Below are positions 36,773 to 44,348 of a stretch of DNA of 64,000 bases, one piece after another. Position numbers and translations under genes: made by a program. The DNA is taken from positions 1,426,001 through 1,490,000 of the forward strand of contig JAXLWK010000003.1 of assembly GCA_046328525.1 (NCBI GenBank), given 5' to 3'. The DNA comes from JBDHWG01 sp046328525. GTDB taxonomy: Bacteria; Chloroflexota; Anaerolineae; Epilineales; JAHCIE01. The notes beneath the pieces are model-generated. The model saw nothing but the letters and a program-made list of their open reading frames with translations, was not told the DNA's origin and did no database searches. Each line of letters opens with the position of its first letter. The first letter of the stretch is position 1.

Positions 36773-36831
36773 CAACCGTCCGCGAATACCCTATACTGGG
36801 CGTCAGAGTCGTTGCCGTGTCAACAGGAGGC
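36769..36831 (+). promoter_or_regulatory. Near-consensus promoter plus AGGAGG site with no gene behind it
   Basis: TTGACA (36769-36774), 17 bp spacer, TATACT (36792-36797), then AGGAGG at 36826-36831. No start codon with a sensible plus-strand frame follows. Transcription would run antisense into the 3' end of kynureninase (36848-38122). Confidence 0.6.
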
Positions 36832-36847
36832 TAACCCGCCCCATCTC

Positions 36848-38122
36848 TCACGTCACGGCCGCGCGACTCTCGTACTGCGGCTGGTCCCAGGCCCGTGTCG
36901 CCAGAACATCCCCCAGCCCATCCACGGCGTCCCACGCATCCACGTAGCGCAGATAGAGCGGCGCGAAGCCAAACCGCAGGATATCCGGCGCTCGGAAATC
37001 GCCGATCACGCCGCGCGCGATGAGCGCCTGCATGATGGCATAGCCCTCCGAATGGCGCAGCGAGACCTGGCTCCCGCGCCAGGCGTGCTCGCGCGGCGTG
37101 ATCAGTTCGAGGCCATAGCCAGCGAGCCGGCTCTCGATCAGGGCGATGAAGGCATCGGTCAGGCCGAGCGACTTGGCGCGGATCGCCTGGATGTCGGCGG
37201 CCAGGATGCCGTCCACCCCGCACTCCAACGCCGCCAGGCTGAGCACCGGCTGCGTCCCGACCAGGTAACGCGCGATGCCTTCAGCGGGTTCGTAGGTCGG
37301 GTCGAAGGCGAAGGGCGAGGCGTGGCCGAGCCAGCCGGACAGGGGCTGGCTGAAGTTGGGCTGGTGGCGCTGCGCGACGAAGATGTAGGCAGGCGCGCCC
37401 GGCCCGCCGTTCAGATACTTGTAGCCGCAGCCGACGGCGAAGTCGGCGTGCGCGCCGTTCAGGTCCACCGGCAGAGCGCCGGCGGAGTGGGCCAGGTCCC
37501 ACAGCATCAGCGCCCCGCGTTGGTGGGCCTCCGCCGTCAGAGCGGCCATGTCGTGGACCCGCCCACTGCGGTAGTTGACGTGGGTCAGCATGAGTACCGC
37601 CGTGTCGTCGTTCAGCGCCTCGACGATCTCGTCGGCCCCCACCAGGCGCAACTCGTGACCCGCGTCGAGGAAGGCGGTGAGACCCTGGGCAATGTACAGG
37701 TCGGTGGGGAAGTTCTCGCGCTCGGAGACGATGACCCGGCGCGTCGGGTTGAGCTTGACAGCGGCGGCCAGCGCCTTGAACAGGTTGACGGACGTCGAGT
37801 CGGCGACGACGACCTCGCCCGGCGCGGCGCCGATGAGACGCGCGATCTTGTCGCCGATGCGGCGCGGCAGGTCTATCCAGCCCGCCGCGTTCCAGCTGCG
37901 GATCAGCCCCTCCCCCCACTCCCGCTGCACGACGGCGGCGACGCGGTCGGGGGTTGTGCGCGGCAGAGCGCCCAGGGAGTTGCCGTCCAGGTAGATGATG
38001 CCGTCCGGCAGATAGAAGGCATCGCGGAAAGCGGCCAGGGGATCGGCGGAGTCGAGCGCGGCGAGATGCTCCCGCGAGAGCGCCTGGGGCGCGGCGGCAG
38101 GGTCAAGGGACTCTGGTGTCAT
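36848..38122 (-). CDS. kynU: Kynureninase
   Basis: A 424-residue PLP enzyme that splits kynurenine or 3-hydroxykynurenine to (hydroxy)anthranilate and alanine. Motifs are [11 protein letters not shown] at the start, [37 protein letters not shown], and the PLP lysine in [17 protein letters not shown]. Length matches bacterial KynU (about 415). A GGAGG site precedes ATG 38122. No kynA or kynB lies in the window, so the supply of kynurenine is not shown here. It is divergent from an alpha/beta hydrolase gene that could conceivably be a kynurenine formamidase-like enzyme, but that is speculation. Confidence 0.93.
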   Translation of the reverse strand: MTPESLDPAAAPQALSREHLAALDSADPLAAFRDAFYLPDGIIYLDGNSLGALPRTTPDRVAAVVQREWGEGLIRSWNAAGWIDLPRRIGDKIARLIGAAPGEVVVADSTSVNLFKALAAAVKLNPTRRVIVSERENFPTDLYIAQGLTAFLDAGHELRLVGADEIVEALNDDTAVLMLTHVNYRSGRVHDMAALTAEAHQRGALMLWDLAHSAGALPVDLNGAHADFAVGCGYKYLNGGPGAPAYIFVAQRHQPNFSQPLSGWLGHASPFAFDPTYEPAEGIARYLVGTQPVLSLAALECGVDGILAADIQAIRAKSLGLTDAFIALIESRLAGYGLELITPREHAWRGSQVSLRHSEGYAIMQALIARGVIGDFRAPDILRFGFAPLYLRYVDAWDAVDGLGDVLATRAWDQPQYESRAAVT

Positions 38123-38183
38123 GGATTACCCTCCAGGGTGCGTCGGTCGCGTGGCGAAAGTTTAATCCTTGGGCACATAGACC

Positions 38184-38189
38184 TATAAT
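38184..38189 (+). promoter_or_regulatory. TATAAT box 6 nt before a start codon (possible leaderless transcript)
   Basis: A perfect TATAAT ends only 6 nt before ATG 38196, and no ribosome binding site is visible. Transcription would start at or next to the ATG. The -35 region is weak. Confidence 0.45.
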
Positions 38190-38195
38190 TTCGGC

Positions 38196-39089
38196 ATGAC
38201 AGACACGATACCCCCTCGCCCCCAACCGATTGAGCATCGCATCGCGGCCAACGGCATTCACTTCTGCGTCTTCGAGTGGTCGGGCGACGCCGACGAGCGC
38301 CCGCCGATCCTCCTGCTCCACGCGACGGGCTTCCATGCTCGCTGCTGGGACGAGGTGATTCGGCGGCTGCCCGGCCGCCGCTGTTACGCCCTCGACACGC
38401 GGGGCCACGGCCGAACCGACAAGTTTATGCCGCCGAATCCCTGGCCCCAGGCCGGCGCGGACGCCGTCGCCATCGCCCAAGCGCTTGGCCTGCGCGGCGC
38501 GGTGGCCGTCGGCCACTCCATGGGCGGCCACGCCCTGACGCGCGCCGCCGCCGCCTTCCCCGAAGCCTTCGCCGCCCTCGTCCTCATAGACCCGGTCATC
38601 CTGCCGCGCCCCTACTACGAGAAGGAGCTTGCGGAGCCGGAGAAGCACTTCACCCACCGCCGCCGCGCCCACTTCGCATCGGCGGAGCAGATGTACGAGC
38701 GCTTCCAGGGGCGGCCGCCGTTCGACACCTGGGATGACAAGGTTCTGCGGGACTACTGCCAATATGGCCTTCTGCCGGCCGCCGACGGCCACGGCTTCGT
38801 CCTGGCCTGCCCGCCGGCCGTCGAGGCGTGCATCTACACGACGGCCGAGCTGAAGGCCAACGCCGACATCTACGCGGCGATTGCCCAGGTACAGGTTCCG
38901 GTGCGGGTCATACGCTGCTCGCGCCGCCCCACCTCCTTCGACGATTTCGCCGCGTCGCCGACGGCCCCCGACCTGGCGGCACACTTCGCGCAGGGCGAAG
39001 ACATGGTGCTGCCCGGCCATACCCACTTCATCCCGATGGAGTCGCCGAAGCGGGTCGCCAAAGCCATCGCCAGCATCCCCCTGGCGTAG
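38196..39089 (+). CDS. Alpha/beta hydrolase
   Basis: A 297-residue alpha/beta hydrolase. Oxyanion motif LLLHATGFHARCW, then YALDTRGHGRTDK, nucleophile elbow VAVGHSMGGHAL (Ser108), and the catalytic histidine probably in LPGHTHFIPME near the end. Fits hydrolases of esters, lactones or C-C bonds; substrate unknown. No signal peptide. It is divergent from kynU and convergent with the DUF4091 gene (6 bp apart). Confidence 0.87.
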   Translation: MTDTIPPRPQPIEHRIAANGIHFCVFEWSGDADERPPILLLHATGFHARCWDEVIRRLPGRRCYALDTRGHGRTDKFMPPNPWPQAGADAVAIAQALGLRGAVAVGHSMGGHALTRAAAAFPEAFAALVLIDPVILPRPYYEKELAEPEKHFTHRRRAHFASAEQMYERFQGRPPFDTWDDKVLRDYCQYGLLPAADGHGFVLACPPAVEACIYTTAELKANADIYAAIAQVQVPVRVIRCSRRPTSFDDFAASPTAPDLAAHFAQGEDMVLPGHTHFIPMESPKRVAKAIASIPLA

Positions 39090-39095
39090 TCCGCT

Positions 39096-40694
39096 TCAAT
39101 CAGCCACTCTGCGAGCGCGCAGCAACATCGAGCGCCGCTCCTGAATCCACGCCAGATCGCGGGGGAACTCCGCGTAGCTGGCGATGTCGGCCAGGAGCGC
39201 GTCGTCGGGCGCAACCCCTGCCCCTTGCAACAAAGCGTAGTCCTGGAGGCTCTCGGCGAACACCTCCCAGCGCAGCGAATCGACCGGCCCCGACGGCCCA
39301 GGGTAGACCTGGAATGGGTCGCCCGGCGGCCAGCTCGGCCAGGCGTGGGCGTCGGTCACTGTGTAAGGGTCAATCAGCTCGCGGCTCTGCCGCCGATACC
39401 AGTAGTTGTAGCCCCAGTGCAGGAAGCCGCGAGCGCGCAGCCGGTACAAGAGCCAGCCGGTCATGCGAATCTTGACCAGGGGCGTGTCCAGAAGGCGGTT
39501 GAGATAGCGGCCGCGCGGCTGCGTGCAGAAGTAGGCCCAGGCGGGTATGCCTTCACGGACGAAATCGGGCGCTGTGGTGATCAGAGGCACGGGAATGTCG
39601 GTCACCCCCTCCCGCGCAAACTCTATCTCGGTCAGGGCATCCATCACGCGCATCCACGGCGCAAGCTCGCGCAGCATCTCCCGCACCGCGCGGTACGTCA
39701 CCAGGTCCCGCTCGCCGTGCGGCTCATCGGAGAGGTGGAAGAAGCTCCGCTCCACCAGCCCGGCCTCGCTCAGGAATCGTTCAAGCTCACGCAGATACTG
39801 GCCGAGGAACTGGCGGTAGGTTTCCGAGGTCGCCTCGGTCTCCGGCGGCCACAACAACCGCTCGCCCTCGCCGTGTCCCTCATAGATGCGGATCGCATTC
39901 CGCGCGCCCCACTGCGTGAACAGGTGCACCCACTCGAAATTCGTCACGCCGCGTTCCCGCGCCAGCTCGACCCAGCGCCGCACGAGGGACCAGTCGAAAG
40001 CGTACCCCTGGCCCGTGCGCTCGACGCCCAGCAGCTGCGTCGGCCGCTTGACGCCGTCCAGGGGCGGCGTGAACACCGGCACGTAGACCGTGTCCTGGCC
40101 GTGGCCGACCAGGTCTTCCACGTAGGGCGCGAGAATGCGCCAGAAGCCCTCATCCGCAAGCTCGACGTGGTAGCAGTCGCAGAGCGCGTCGGCGTACAGC
40201 CAGTTGGTGACCGGGAAATCGCGGCGCGGCAGAACGACGTCGCTCACGCTGAGCGTCACCGAGAGCATCGTCGGCGCCGAGACATCCCCCACCAGCGTCA
40301 GCGTCACCCCATAGTCGCCGGGCGGCAGGTCGGCGGCCACGCGCAACGTCACCCAGAAAGCATTGGTCTCAAACGGGCCGGCGTAGACGGTGGACTCGGG
40401 GAACAGCGGGTCCGGCGCGAAGCCGGGCAGGTAAGCGACGCCGTCGAGGTCGCTCAGTGGGGTCTCGGTGGACAGGTGCGTCAGCGGGACGTAGCCGACG
40501 CGGCGCACCTCGACCGCGACGCCGTCTACCGTTTCGGCCCGCGCCTCGACGCACTCCTGGCGCGCGTCGGTGCGGAAGACGGCCTGAAACGAGATGCGCT
40601 CGCCGCGCGCCGCGTGCAGCGCCAGGGTGGGGGCTTGTTCAGCGGGAGAAGCGGGATAGAAACGCCGCAGGGACGACGCCAGCCAGGCTTGCAT
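39096..40694 (-). CDS. DUF4091 glycoside-hydrolase-like protein
   Basis: A 532-residue protein. The N-terminal 170 residues are a beta-sandwich (ALHAARGERISFQAVFRTD, LPPGDYGVTLTL). The central and C-terminal part is a TIM-barrel-like region with WLYADALCDCYHVEL, FFHLSDEPHGERD and the DUF4091 end WLLYRLRARGFLHWGYNYWY. DUF4091 proteins are presumed glycosidases; the DEP acidic pair may be catalytic (inference). No signal peptide is seen. I chose ATG 40694, which follows GGAGG by 4 nt. Confidence 0.85.
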   Translation of the reverse strand: MQAWLASSLRRFYPASPAEQAPTLALHAARGERISFQAVFRTDARQECVEARAETVDGVAVEVRRVGYVPLTHLSTETPLSDLDGVAYLPGFAPDPLFPESTVYAGPFETNAFWVTLRVAADLPPGDYGVTLTLVGDVSAPTMLSVTLSVSDVVLPRRDFPVTNWLYADALCDCYHVELADEGFWRILAPYVEDLVGHGQDTVYVPVFTPPLDGVKRPTQLLGVERTGQGYAFDWSLVRRWVELARERGVTNFEWVHLFTQWGARNAIRIYEGHGEGERLLWPPETEATSETYRQFLGQYLRELERFLSEAGLVERSFFHLSDEPHGERDLVTYRAVREMLRELAPWMRVMDALTEIEFAREGVTDIPVPLITTAPDFVREGIPAWAYFCTQPRGRYLNRLLDTPLVKIRMTGWLLYRLRARGFLHWGYNYWYRRQSRELIDPYTVTDAHAWPSWPPGDPFQVYPGPSGPVDSLRWEVFAESLQDYALLQGAGVAPDDALLADIASYAEFPRDLAWIQERRSMLLRARRVAD

Positions 40695-40760
40695 GGGGCC
40701 TCCAGACACAAGGGTCTCAGGAGCTTACGAGCGTCGCCGCGCCTTGTCAAGTTGCCGTGG

Positions 40761-40789
40761 TTGACATCCGCCGCATGCGCCGCTATACT
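40761..40789 (+). promoter_or_regulatory. Promoter of the TrmJ-PRTase-NADAR-TMEM175 operon
   Basis: Perfect TTGACA (40761-40766), 17 bp spacer, TATACT (40784-40789). Start expected near 40796, about 41 nt before ATG 40837. No other good promoter is seen before 43812. Confidence 0.75.
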
Positions 40790-40836
40790 CCGGCCACCCA
40801 CCTCCCGACCGGCACGCCTGACCGCGTCTCCTGACC

Positions 40837-41574
40837 ATGAGCGACGAGCGCCTGGCAAACATCATCATGATCCTGGTCGAGCCTCAGAGCGGCGACAACG
40901 TCGGCGCGGCTGTCCGCGCGCTGCGCAACATGGGTCTCAGCCGCCTGCGCCTCGTGCGCCCCGCCGCCTTCGACTGGCGCCGCTTGCCCGTCGCCGCCCA
41001 CCGCAGTGAGGAGCTTGTCGCCGGCATCGAGGTCTACGACGACCTGGCGGCTGCGGTCGCCGACGCCGTCTACGTCGTCGGCGCGACGGCGCGCTCCCGC
41101 GGCGCACTCCGCCCGACGCTGACCCCACGCCAGGCCGGACCGGCCGCCATCGAGCGCGCTGCGGCGGGCGCGGTCGCGTTCCTGTTTGGGCGCGAGGACT
41201 TCGGGCTACCCAACACCGCCCTCGACCTGTGCCACGCCCTGCTCACCATTCCCACCGCGCCAGACTACCCGTCCCTCAATCTCGCCCAGGCGGTGCTCCT
41301 GGTCGCGTATGAGCTGCGCATGGCGGCAGCGGACGCGGCCCCAGGGCAGGACGTAGGGCAGCCCGCCCCGGCGTCCGGGCGCGAGACCGACGCCATGTTC
41401 GAGGCTCTCGCGGAAGCCATGCGCGTGAGCGACTTCCTTATCCCGGCCAGGGCCGACGCCACGCTGCGCGCCTTTCGCGCCCTGCTCCTGCGCGCCGAGC
41501 CGACTGCCGAGGAAGCCGCGCGAGTCACGGCCCTGGCGCGTGCCATTGCCCGCGCGGCGGCCAAGGGCGAGTAG
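40837..41574 (+). CDS. TrmJ-like tRNA/rRNA 2'-O-methyltransferase (SpoU/TrmH family)
   Basis: A 245-residue SPOUT methyltransferase. Motif 1 is LVEPQSGDNVGAAVRALRNMGL, motif 2 is VAFLFGREDFGLPN and motif 3 is IPTAPDYPSLNLAQAVLLVAYE, the knot that binds SAM. The layout and length match TrmJ (tRNA Cm32/Um32). The C-terminal helical tail (residues about 185-245) contains FEALAEAMRVSDFL, also a TrmJ trait. It is the first gene of an operon; the PRTase-like gene starts 10 nt after its stop. Confidence 0.88.
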   Translation: MSDERLANIIMILVEPQSGDNVGAAVRALRNMGLSRLRLVRPAAFDWRRLPVAAHRSEELVAGIEVYDDLAAAVADAVYVVGATARSRGALRPTLTPRQAGPAAIERAAAGAVAFLFGREDFGLPNTALDLCHALLTIPTAPDYPSLNLAQAVLLVAYELRMAAADAAPGQDVGQPAPASGRETDAMFEALAEAMRVSDFLIPARADATLRAFRALLLRAEPTAEEAARVTALARAIARAAAKGE

Positions 41575-41584
41575 GGGAAGCGGC

Positions 41585-42625
41585 ATGGACGATACGGCGC
41601 GCGAGCGTCTCCTCGCGTCGGTCGCCGCCACTATCGCCGACTACCGGCGCGGCGAGATTGAAACGCCGACCGCCGACCACGTCGAGCGCTGGCTCCGCCA
41701 GTTCCACCCCACCCACCAGCCCGTCATCCTGGCGGAGATGGATCGCCTCCTCAAGCTATACTACGTGTCGGAGGCAACGGCGCGGGATTTCGTGCGGCGG
41801 CTGCTCGCGAACCGGGCGCTGCTTGGGCGCGATGGGCGCACGACGCTGCGGCGCACCCAATTCCTGGCGACGCAGCGCAAGGGCGGCAGTCAACGCGACC
41901 TCCTAAAGATCGTGGACGAAACCGCCCGCGATGCGTACGGGCTGGGGCTGAGCGAGTGCGACGACTCGCCGGCGCAGTACCTCTACTTCGACGACTGCCT
42001 GTTCAGCGGCGGCACGGCCCTGGAGGATCTCACCGAGGCGCTGCCGACCTTGCGGCGCGGGAGCACGCTGCGCCTGGTCTTCTTCGCCGTCTACTGGGAC
42101 GGGGTGAGCTACCTCCAACGCGCGTTCGTCCCGCTGGCGCAACGCCAAGGCATCCGCGTCACGTTCTGGCGCGCCCACGAGTTCTGCAACCTGCCCCGTT
42201 TCAGCCGCCGCTACGATTGCCTGTGGCCGCGCACCCACTTCGGCGACCTGACGGTGTTGGCCTACGCGGATGCGATCGCCGCCGAGGGAGTTGCCGCTAG
42301 CCGAACATTTCGCCCGCGAGACAGCGTCCAGGAGGAAACGCTGTTCTCGTCCATCGGCGCGCGCGAGGTTGTGGAGCGCGCCTTTCTGACGACGGGGATG
42401 CGCATCATCACTTCGTGCTACGAGCCGTCGGCGGTGATGCGTCCGCTCGGCTACGAGAGTCGGCCATCCCTGGGCTACGGCGCGATCTTCGCCACCTACC
42501 GCAACTGCCCCAACAATTGCCCCCTCGCGCTGTGGTGGGGCGTCCCAGGCCAGTGGTATCCGCTCCTGCCGCGCAAGACGCGGGACGAAAGCGCCACGGA
42601 AAGGCTTCCAGAGACGGGAATGTGA
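41585..42625 (+). CDS. Phosphoribosyltransferase-like protein (PRTase-CE-like)
   Basis: A 346-residue protein. Residues 1-85 are helical (ERWLRQFHPTHQPVILAEMDRLL). Residues about 95-320 look like a type I phosphoribosyltransferase domain: the PRPP-binding loop is YLYFDDCLFSGGTALEDL (Asp136, Asp137, then SGGT), and a later family trait is YRNCPNNCPLALWWG. It resembles a PRTase-like family that I recall as PRTase-CE from surveys of bacterial conflict systems. I infer use of PRPP or a ribosylated nucleotide. Its last four bases overlap the GTG of the NADAR gene, so the two products are made together. ATG 41585 follows GGGGAAG. Confidence 0.75.
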   Translation: MDDTARERLLASVAATIADYRRGEIETPTADHVERWLRQFHPTHQPVILAEMDRLLKLYYVSEATARDFVRRLLANRALLGRDGRTTLRRTQFLATQRKGGSQRDLLKIVDETARDAYGLGLSECDDSPAQYLYFDDCLFSGGTALEDLTEALPTLRRGSTLRLVFFAVYWDGVSYLQRAFVPLAQRQGIRVTFWRAHEFCNLPRFSRRYDCLWPRTHFGDLTVLAYADAIAAEGVAASRTFRPRDSVQEETLFSSIGAREVVERAFLTTGMRIITSCYEPSAVMRPLGYESRPSLGYGAIFATYRNCPNNCPLALWWGVPGQWYPLLPRKTRDESATERLPETGM

Positions 42626-43197
42626 GCGACCTCACCACGCCGAAGGTGTACCGCCACAGCGAGTGCGTCGTCTTCTACAAAACGCACGCGGCATTCGGCG
42701 GCCTGTCCAACATGGCGGCCGGTTTCCCGCTACGGGTCAACAGCGTCTCCATCGCCACGTCGGAGGCGCTGTACCAGGCGTGCCGCTTCCCCGACCGCCC
42801 CGACATCCAGACGATCATCCTGACGGAACCCAGCCCCATCGCGGCCAAGATGAAAGCACGTCACTTCGCGCCGGCGTGCCGCGAGGACTGGGAAACCGTG
42901 CGGGTGCCGATCATGGCGTGGTGCTTGCGGGTGAAACTGGCGCAGCACTGGACCGCGTTCGGCAATCTATTGCTGCTCACCCATCGGCTGCCCATCGTAG
43001 AGGAGTCGCGCCACGACCCGTTCTGGGGCGCGATCCGCGTAGACCAGGACACGCTGCGTGGCGCGAACGTCCTCGGCCAGCTTCTCGCCGCGCTGCGCGA
43101 CCGTCTCTACCGCCAGGACGCCATGGCCCTGCTGCACGCGCCGCCGCCGGGCATCGAGAATTTCCGGATGCTTGGGGAATCGATTCAAGTGGTTTAG
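42622..43197 (+). CDS. NADAR (YbiA-like) domain protein
   Basis: A 191-residue NADAR/DUF1768 protein, coupled to the upstream gene by a GTGA overlap. Conserved segments are FGGLSNMAAGFP, ATSEALYQACRF with a glutamate at residue 48, AAKMKARHF, MAWCLRVKLAQ, LPIVEESRHDPFWGA and GANVLGQLLAALR. NADAR proteins cleave N-glycosidic bonds. Members act on riboflavin-pathway ribosylamino intermediates (YbiA/RibX) or remove ADP-ribose from guanine in DNA/RNA (DarT-NADAR systems); this is established knowledge recalled without citation. No DarT-like ADP-ribosyltransferase is visible here. The partner is a PRTase-like protein instead. Confidence 0.87.
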   Translation: MSDLTTPKVYRHSECVVFYKTHAAFGGLSNMAAGFPLRVNSVSIATSEALYQACRFPDRPDIQTIILTEPSPIAAKMKARHFAPACREDWETVRVPIMAWCLRVKLAQHWTAFGNLLLLTHRLPIVEESRHDPFWGAIRVDQDTLRGANVLGQLLAALRDRLYRQDAMALLHAPPPGIENFRMLGESIQVV

Positions 43198-43230
43198 CGG
43201 AACATCCCGCGTGACCCCACGGAGGATGAC

Positions 43231-43812
43231 ATGAGCAAGGGGCGGATGGAAGCGTTCAGCGACGGCGTCATTGCCATTATCATCACAATCATGGTGCTCG
43301 AGCTGCGGCCGCCGACCAGCTCCGACTGGTCCGCCCTCCAGCCCCTCATCCCAACTTTCGTCAGCTACATCCTGAGCTTCGTCCTCGTCGGCATCTACTG
43401 GAACAACCATCACCATCTGCTCCAGGCCGCCGAGCGCGTAGATGGCCGTGTGCTGTGGGCCAACCTGCACCTGCTGTTCTGGCTGTCGCTCTTTCCGTTC
43501 GTGACAGTCTGGATGGGCGATACTCATTTCGCTTCAGGTCCCGTCGCCCTCTATGCCGCTATAGGTACCATGGCCGGCGTCGCGTATGCCCTGCTGTCGC
43601 GTGCCCTTATCCGCCTGCACGGGCGCGATTCGGTTCTGGCAGGGGCCGTCGGGGATCAGTCCAAAGAAAGGCTATCTGTCGGGGTTATGCTGGTGACCAT
43701 CCCCCTGGCGTTTGTCAATTCATGGGCAGCTTTTGGGCTTCTGGTACTCGTCTCCGTCGTGTGGTTCATTCCGGACAGTCGTATTGAGCGAGTCTTGCGG
43801 CGCATGGAGTAG
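43231..43812 (+). CDS. TMEM175-family (DUF1211) membrane protein, putative potassium channel
   Basis: A 193-residue protein with six hydrophobic helices. The first helix holds the family signature RMEAFSDGVIAIIITIMVLEL, whose FSD motif and following isoleucines form the pore in TMEM175 channels. The second-helix region has VGIYWNNHHHLL, also conserved. Prokaryotic members form tetrameric potassium-conducting channels. It lies 33 nt after the NADAR gene on the same strand with a GGAGG site, so it is likely in the same operon. Confidence 0.88.
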   Translation: MSKGRMEAFSDGVIAIIITIMVLELRPPTSSDWSALQPLIPTFVSYILSFVLVGIYWNNHHHLLQAAERVDGRVLWANLHLLFWLSLFPFVTVWMGDTHFASGPVALYAAIGTMAGVAYALLSRALIRLHGRDSVLAGAVGDQSKERLSVGVMLVTIPLAFVNSWAAFGLLVLVSVVWFIPDSRIERVLRRME

Positions 43813-43835
43813 TCCGTCCTGTGAGAAAGCGCGGA

Positions 43836-44348
43836 TCAGAGGTAACCCTGCATTCGTCCGTACACAGTTGCGCCGATTTCGTAGGCAATGATGCTGGCGC
43901 GGCTGGAGAACCACGGCTTGCGCGCTGCGCGGCCCGTGGCGCGGGAGGTCGCGCCCACCACGACAGCCGGGATGCGCTGGCGCATGGCGGTGAGGGCACA
44001 GCGGGGACCGTGAAGATCGTAACACACGATGGTGAGGAAATCCGCGCCGTGGGCGCGCGCCATGCGCCAGCTGTACGCCAGGTTCTCCCAGGTGTTGCTG
44101 GAGCGGTCTTCCTCCAGGATGCGCCCCGCGTCCACGCCCCGCGCCACAGCATACGCCGCCATAACATGGGAGTTGGTGACGCCGAGGCGCTGGTTATCGC
44201 CGGTCGAGGGGATGAGCCACGCCGTCGGGTGCGCCTTCCACAGCGCGATAGCCCGCTCCATGACGGCCTGCGTTGGCGGGGTCAGTGTCGTGACGTCTTG
44301 CAGGGCGTAGGAGACCGCGACGATGGCCTGGGGCGGAGGCAGTGTCAC
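43836..44348 (-). CDS. YdcF-like (DUF218) protein
   Basis: A 170-residue DUF218 domain protein. It begins with IVAVSYALQD, has LIPSTGDNQRLGVTNSHVMAAYAV, the acidic-then-ordered segment GRILEEDRSSNTWENLAYS and a Rossmann-like strand DFLTIVCYDLHGPRC. DUF218 proteins include YdcF and the envelope protein ElyC; some bind SAM. There is no membrane segment, so a cytoplasmic role is likely. The GTG start (44348) overlaps the stop of the monooxygenase gene by 4 nt. Confidence 0.78.
   Translation of the reverse strand: MTLPPPQAIVAVSYALQDVTTLTPPTQAVMERAIALWKAHPTAWLIPSTGDNQRLGVTNSHVMAAYAVARGVDAGRILEEDRSSNTWENLAYSWRMARAHGADFLTIVCYDLHGPRCALTAMRQRIPAVVVGATSRATGRAARKPWFSSRASIIAYEIGATVYGRMQGYL

Noticed and set aside
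22348..38122. A kynurenine-degradation cluster made of kynU and the ACMSD-like gene
   Set aside because: The two genes are 12 kb apart, on opposite strands and without kynA, kynB or dioxygenase genes between them. The ACMSD-like protein may act on other substrates.
36812..38188. 458-residue plus-strand frame just behind the orphan promoter
   Set aside because: I considered it as the missing gene of the strong promoter, but it is an exact antisense shadow of kynureninase with shadow-type composition. Its start also lies before the AGGAGG site rather than after it.
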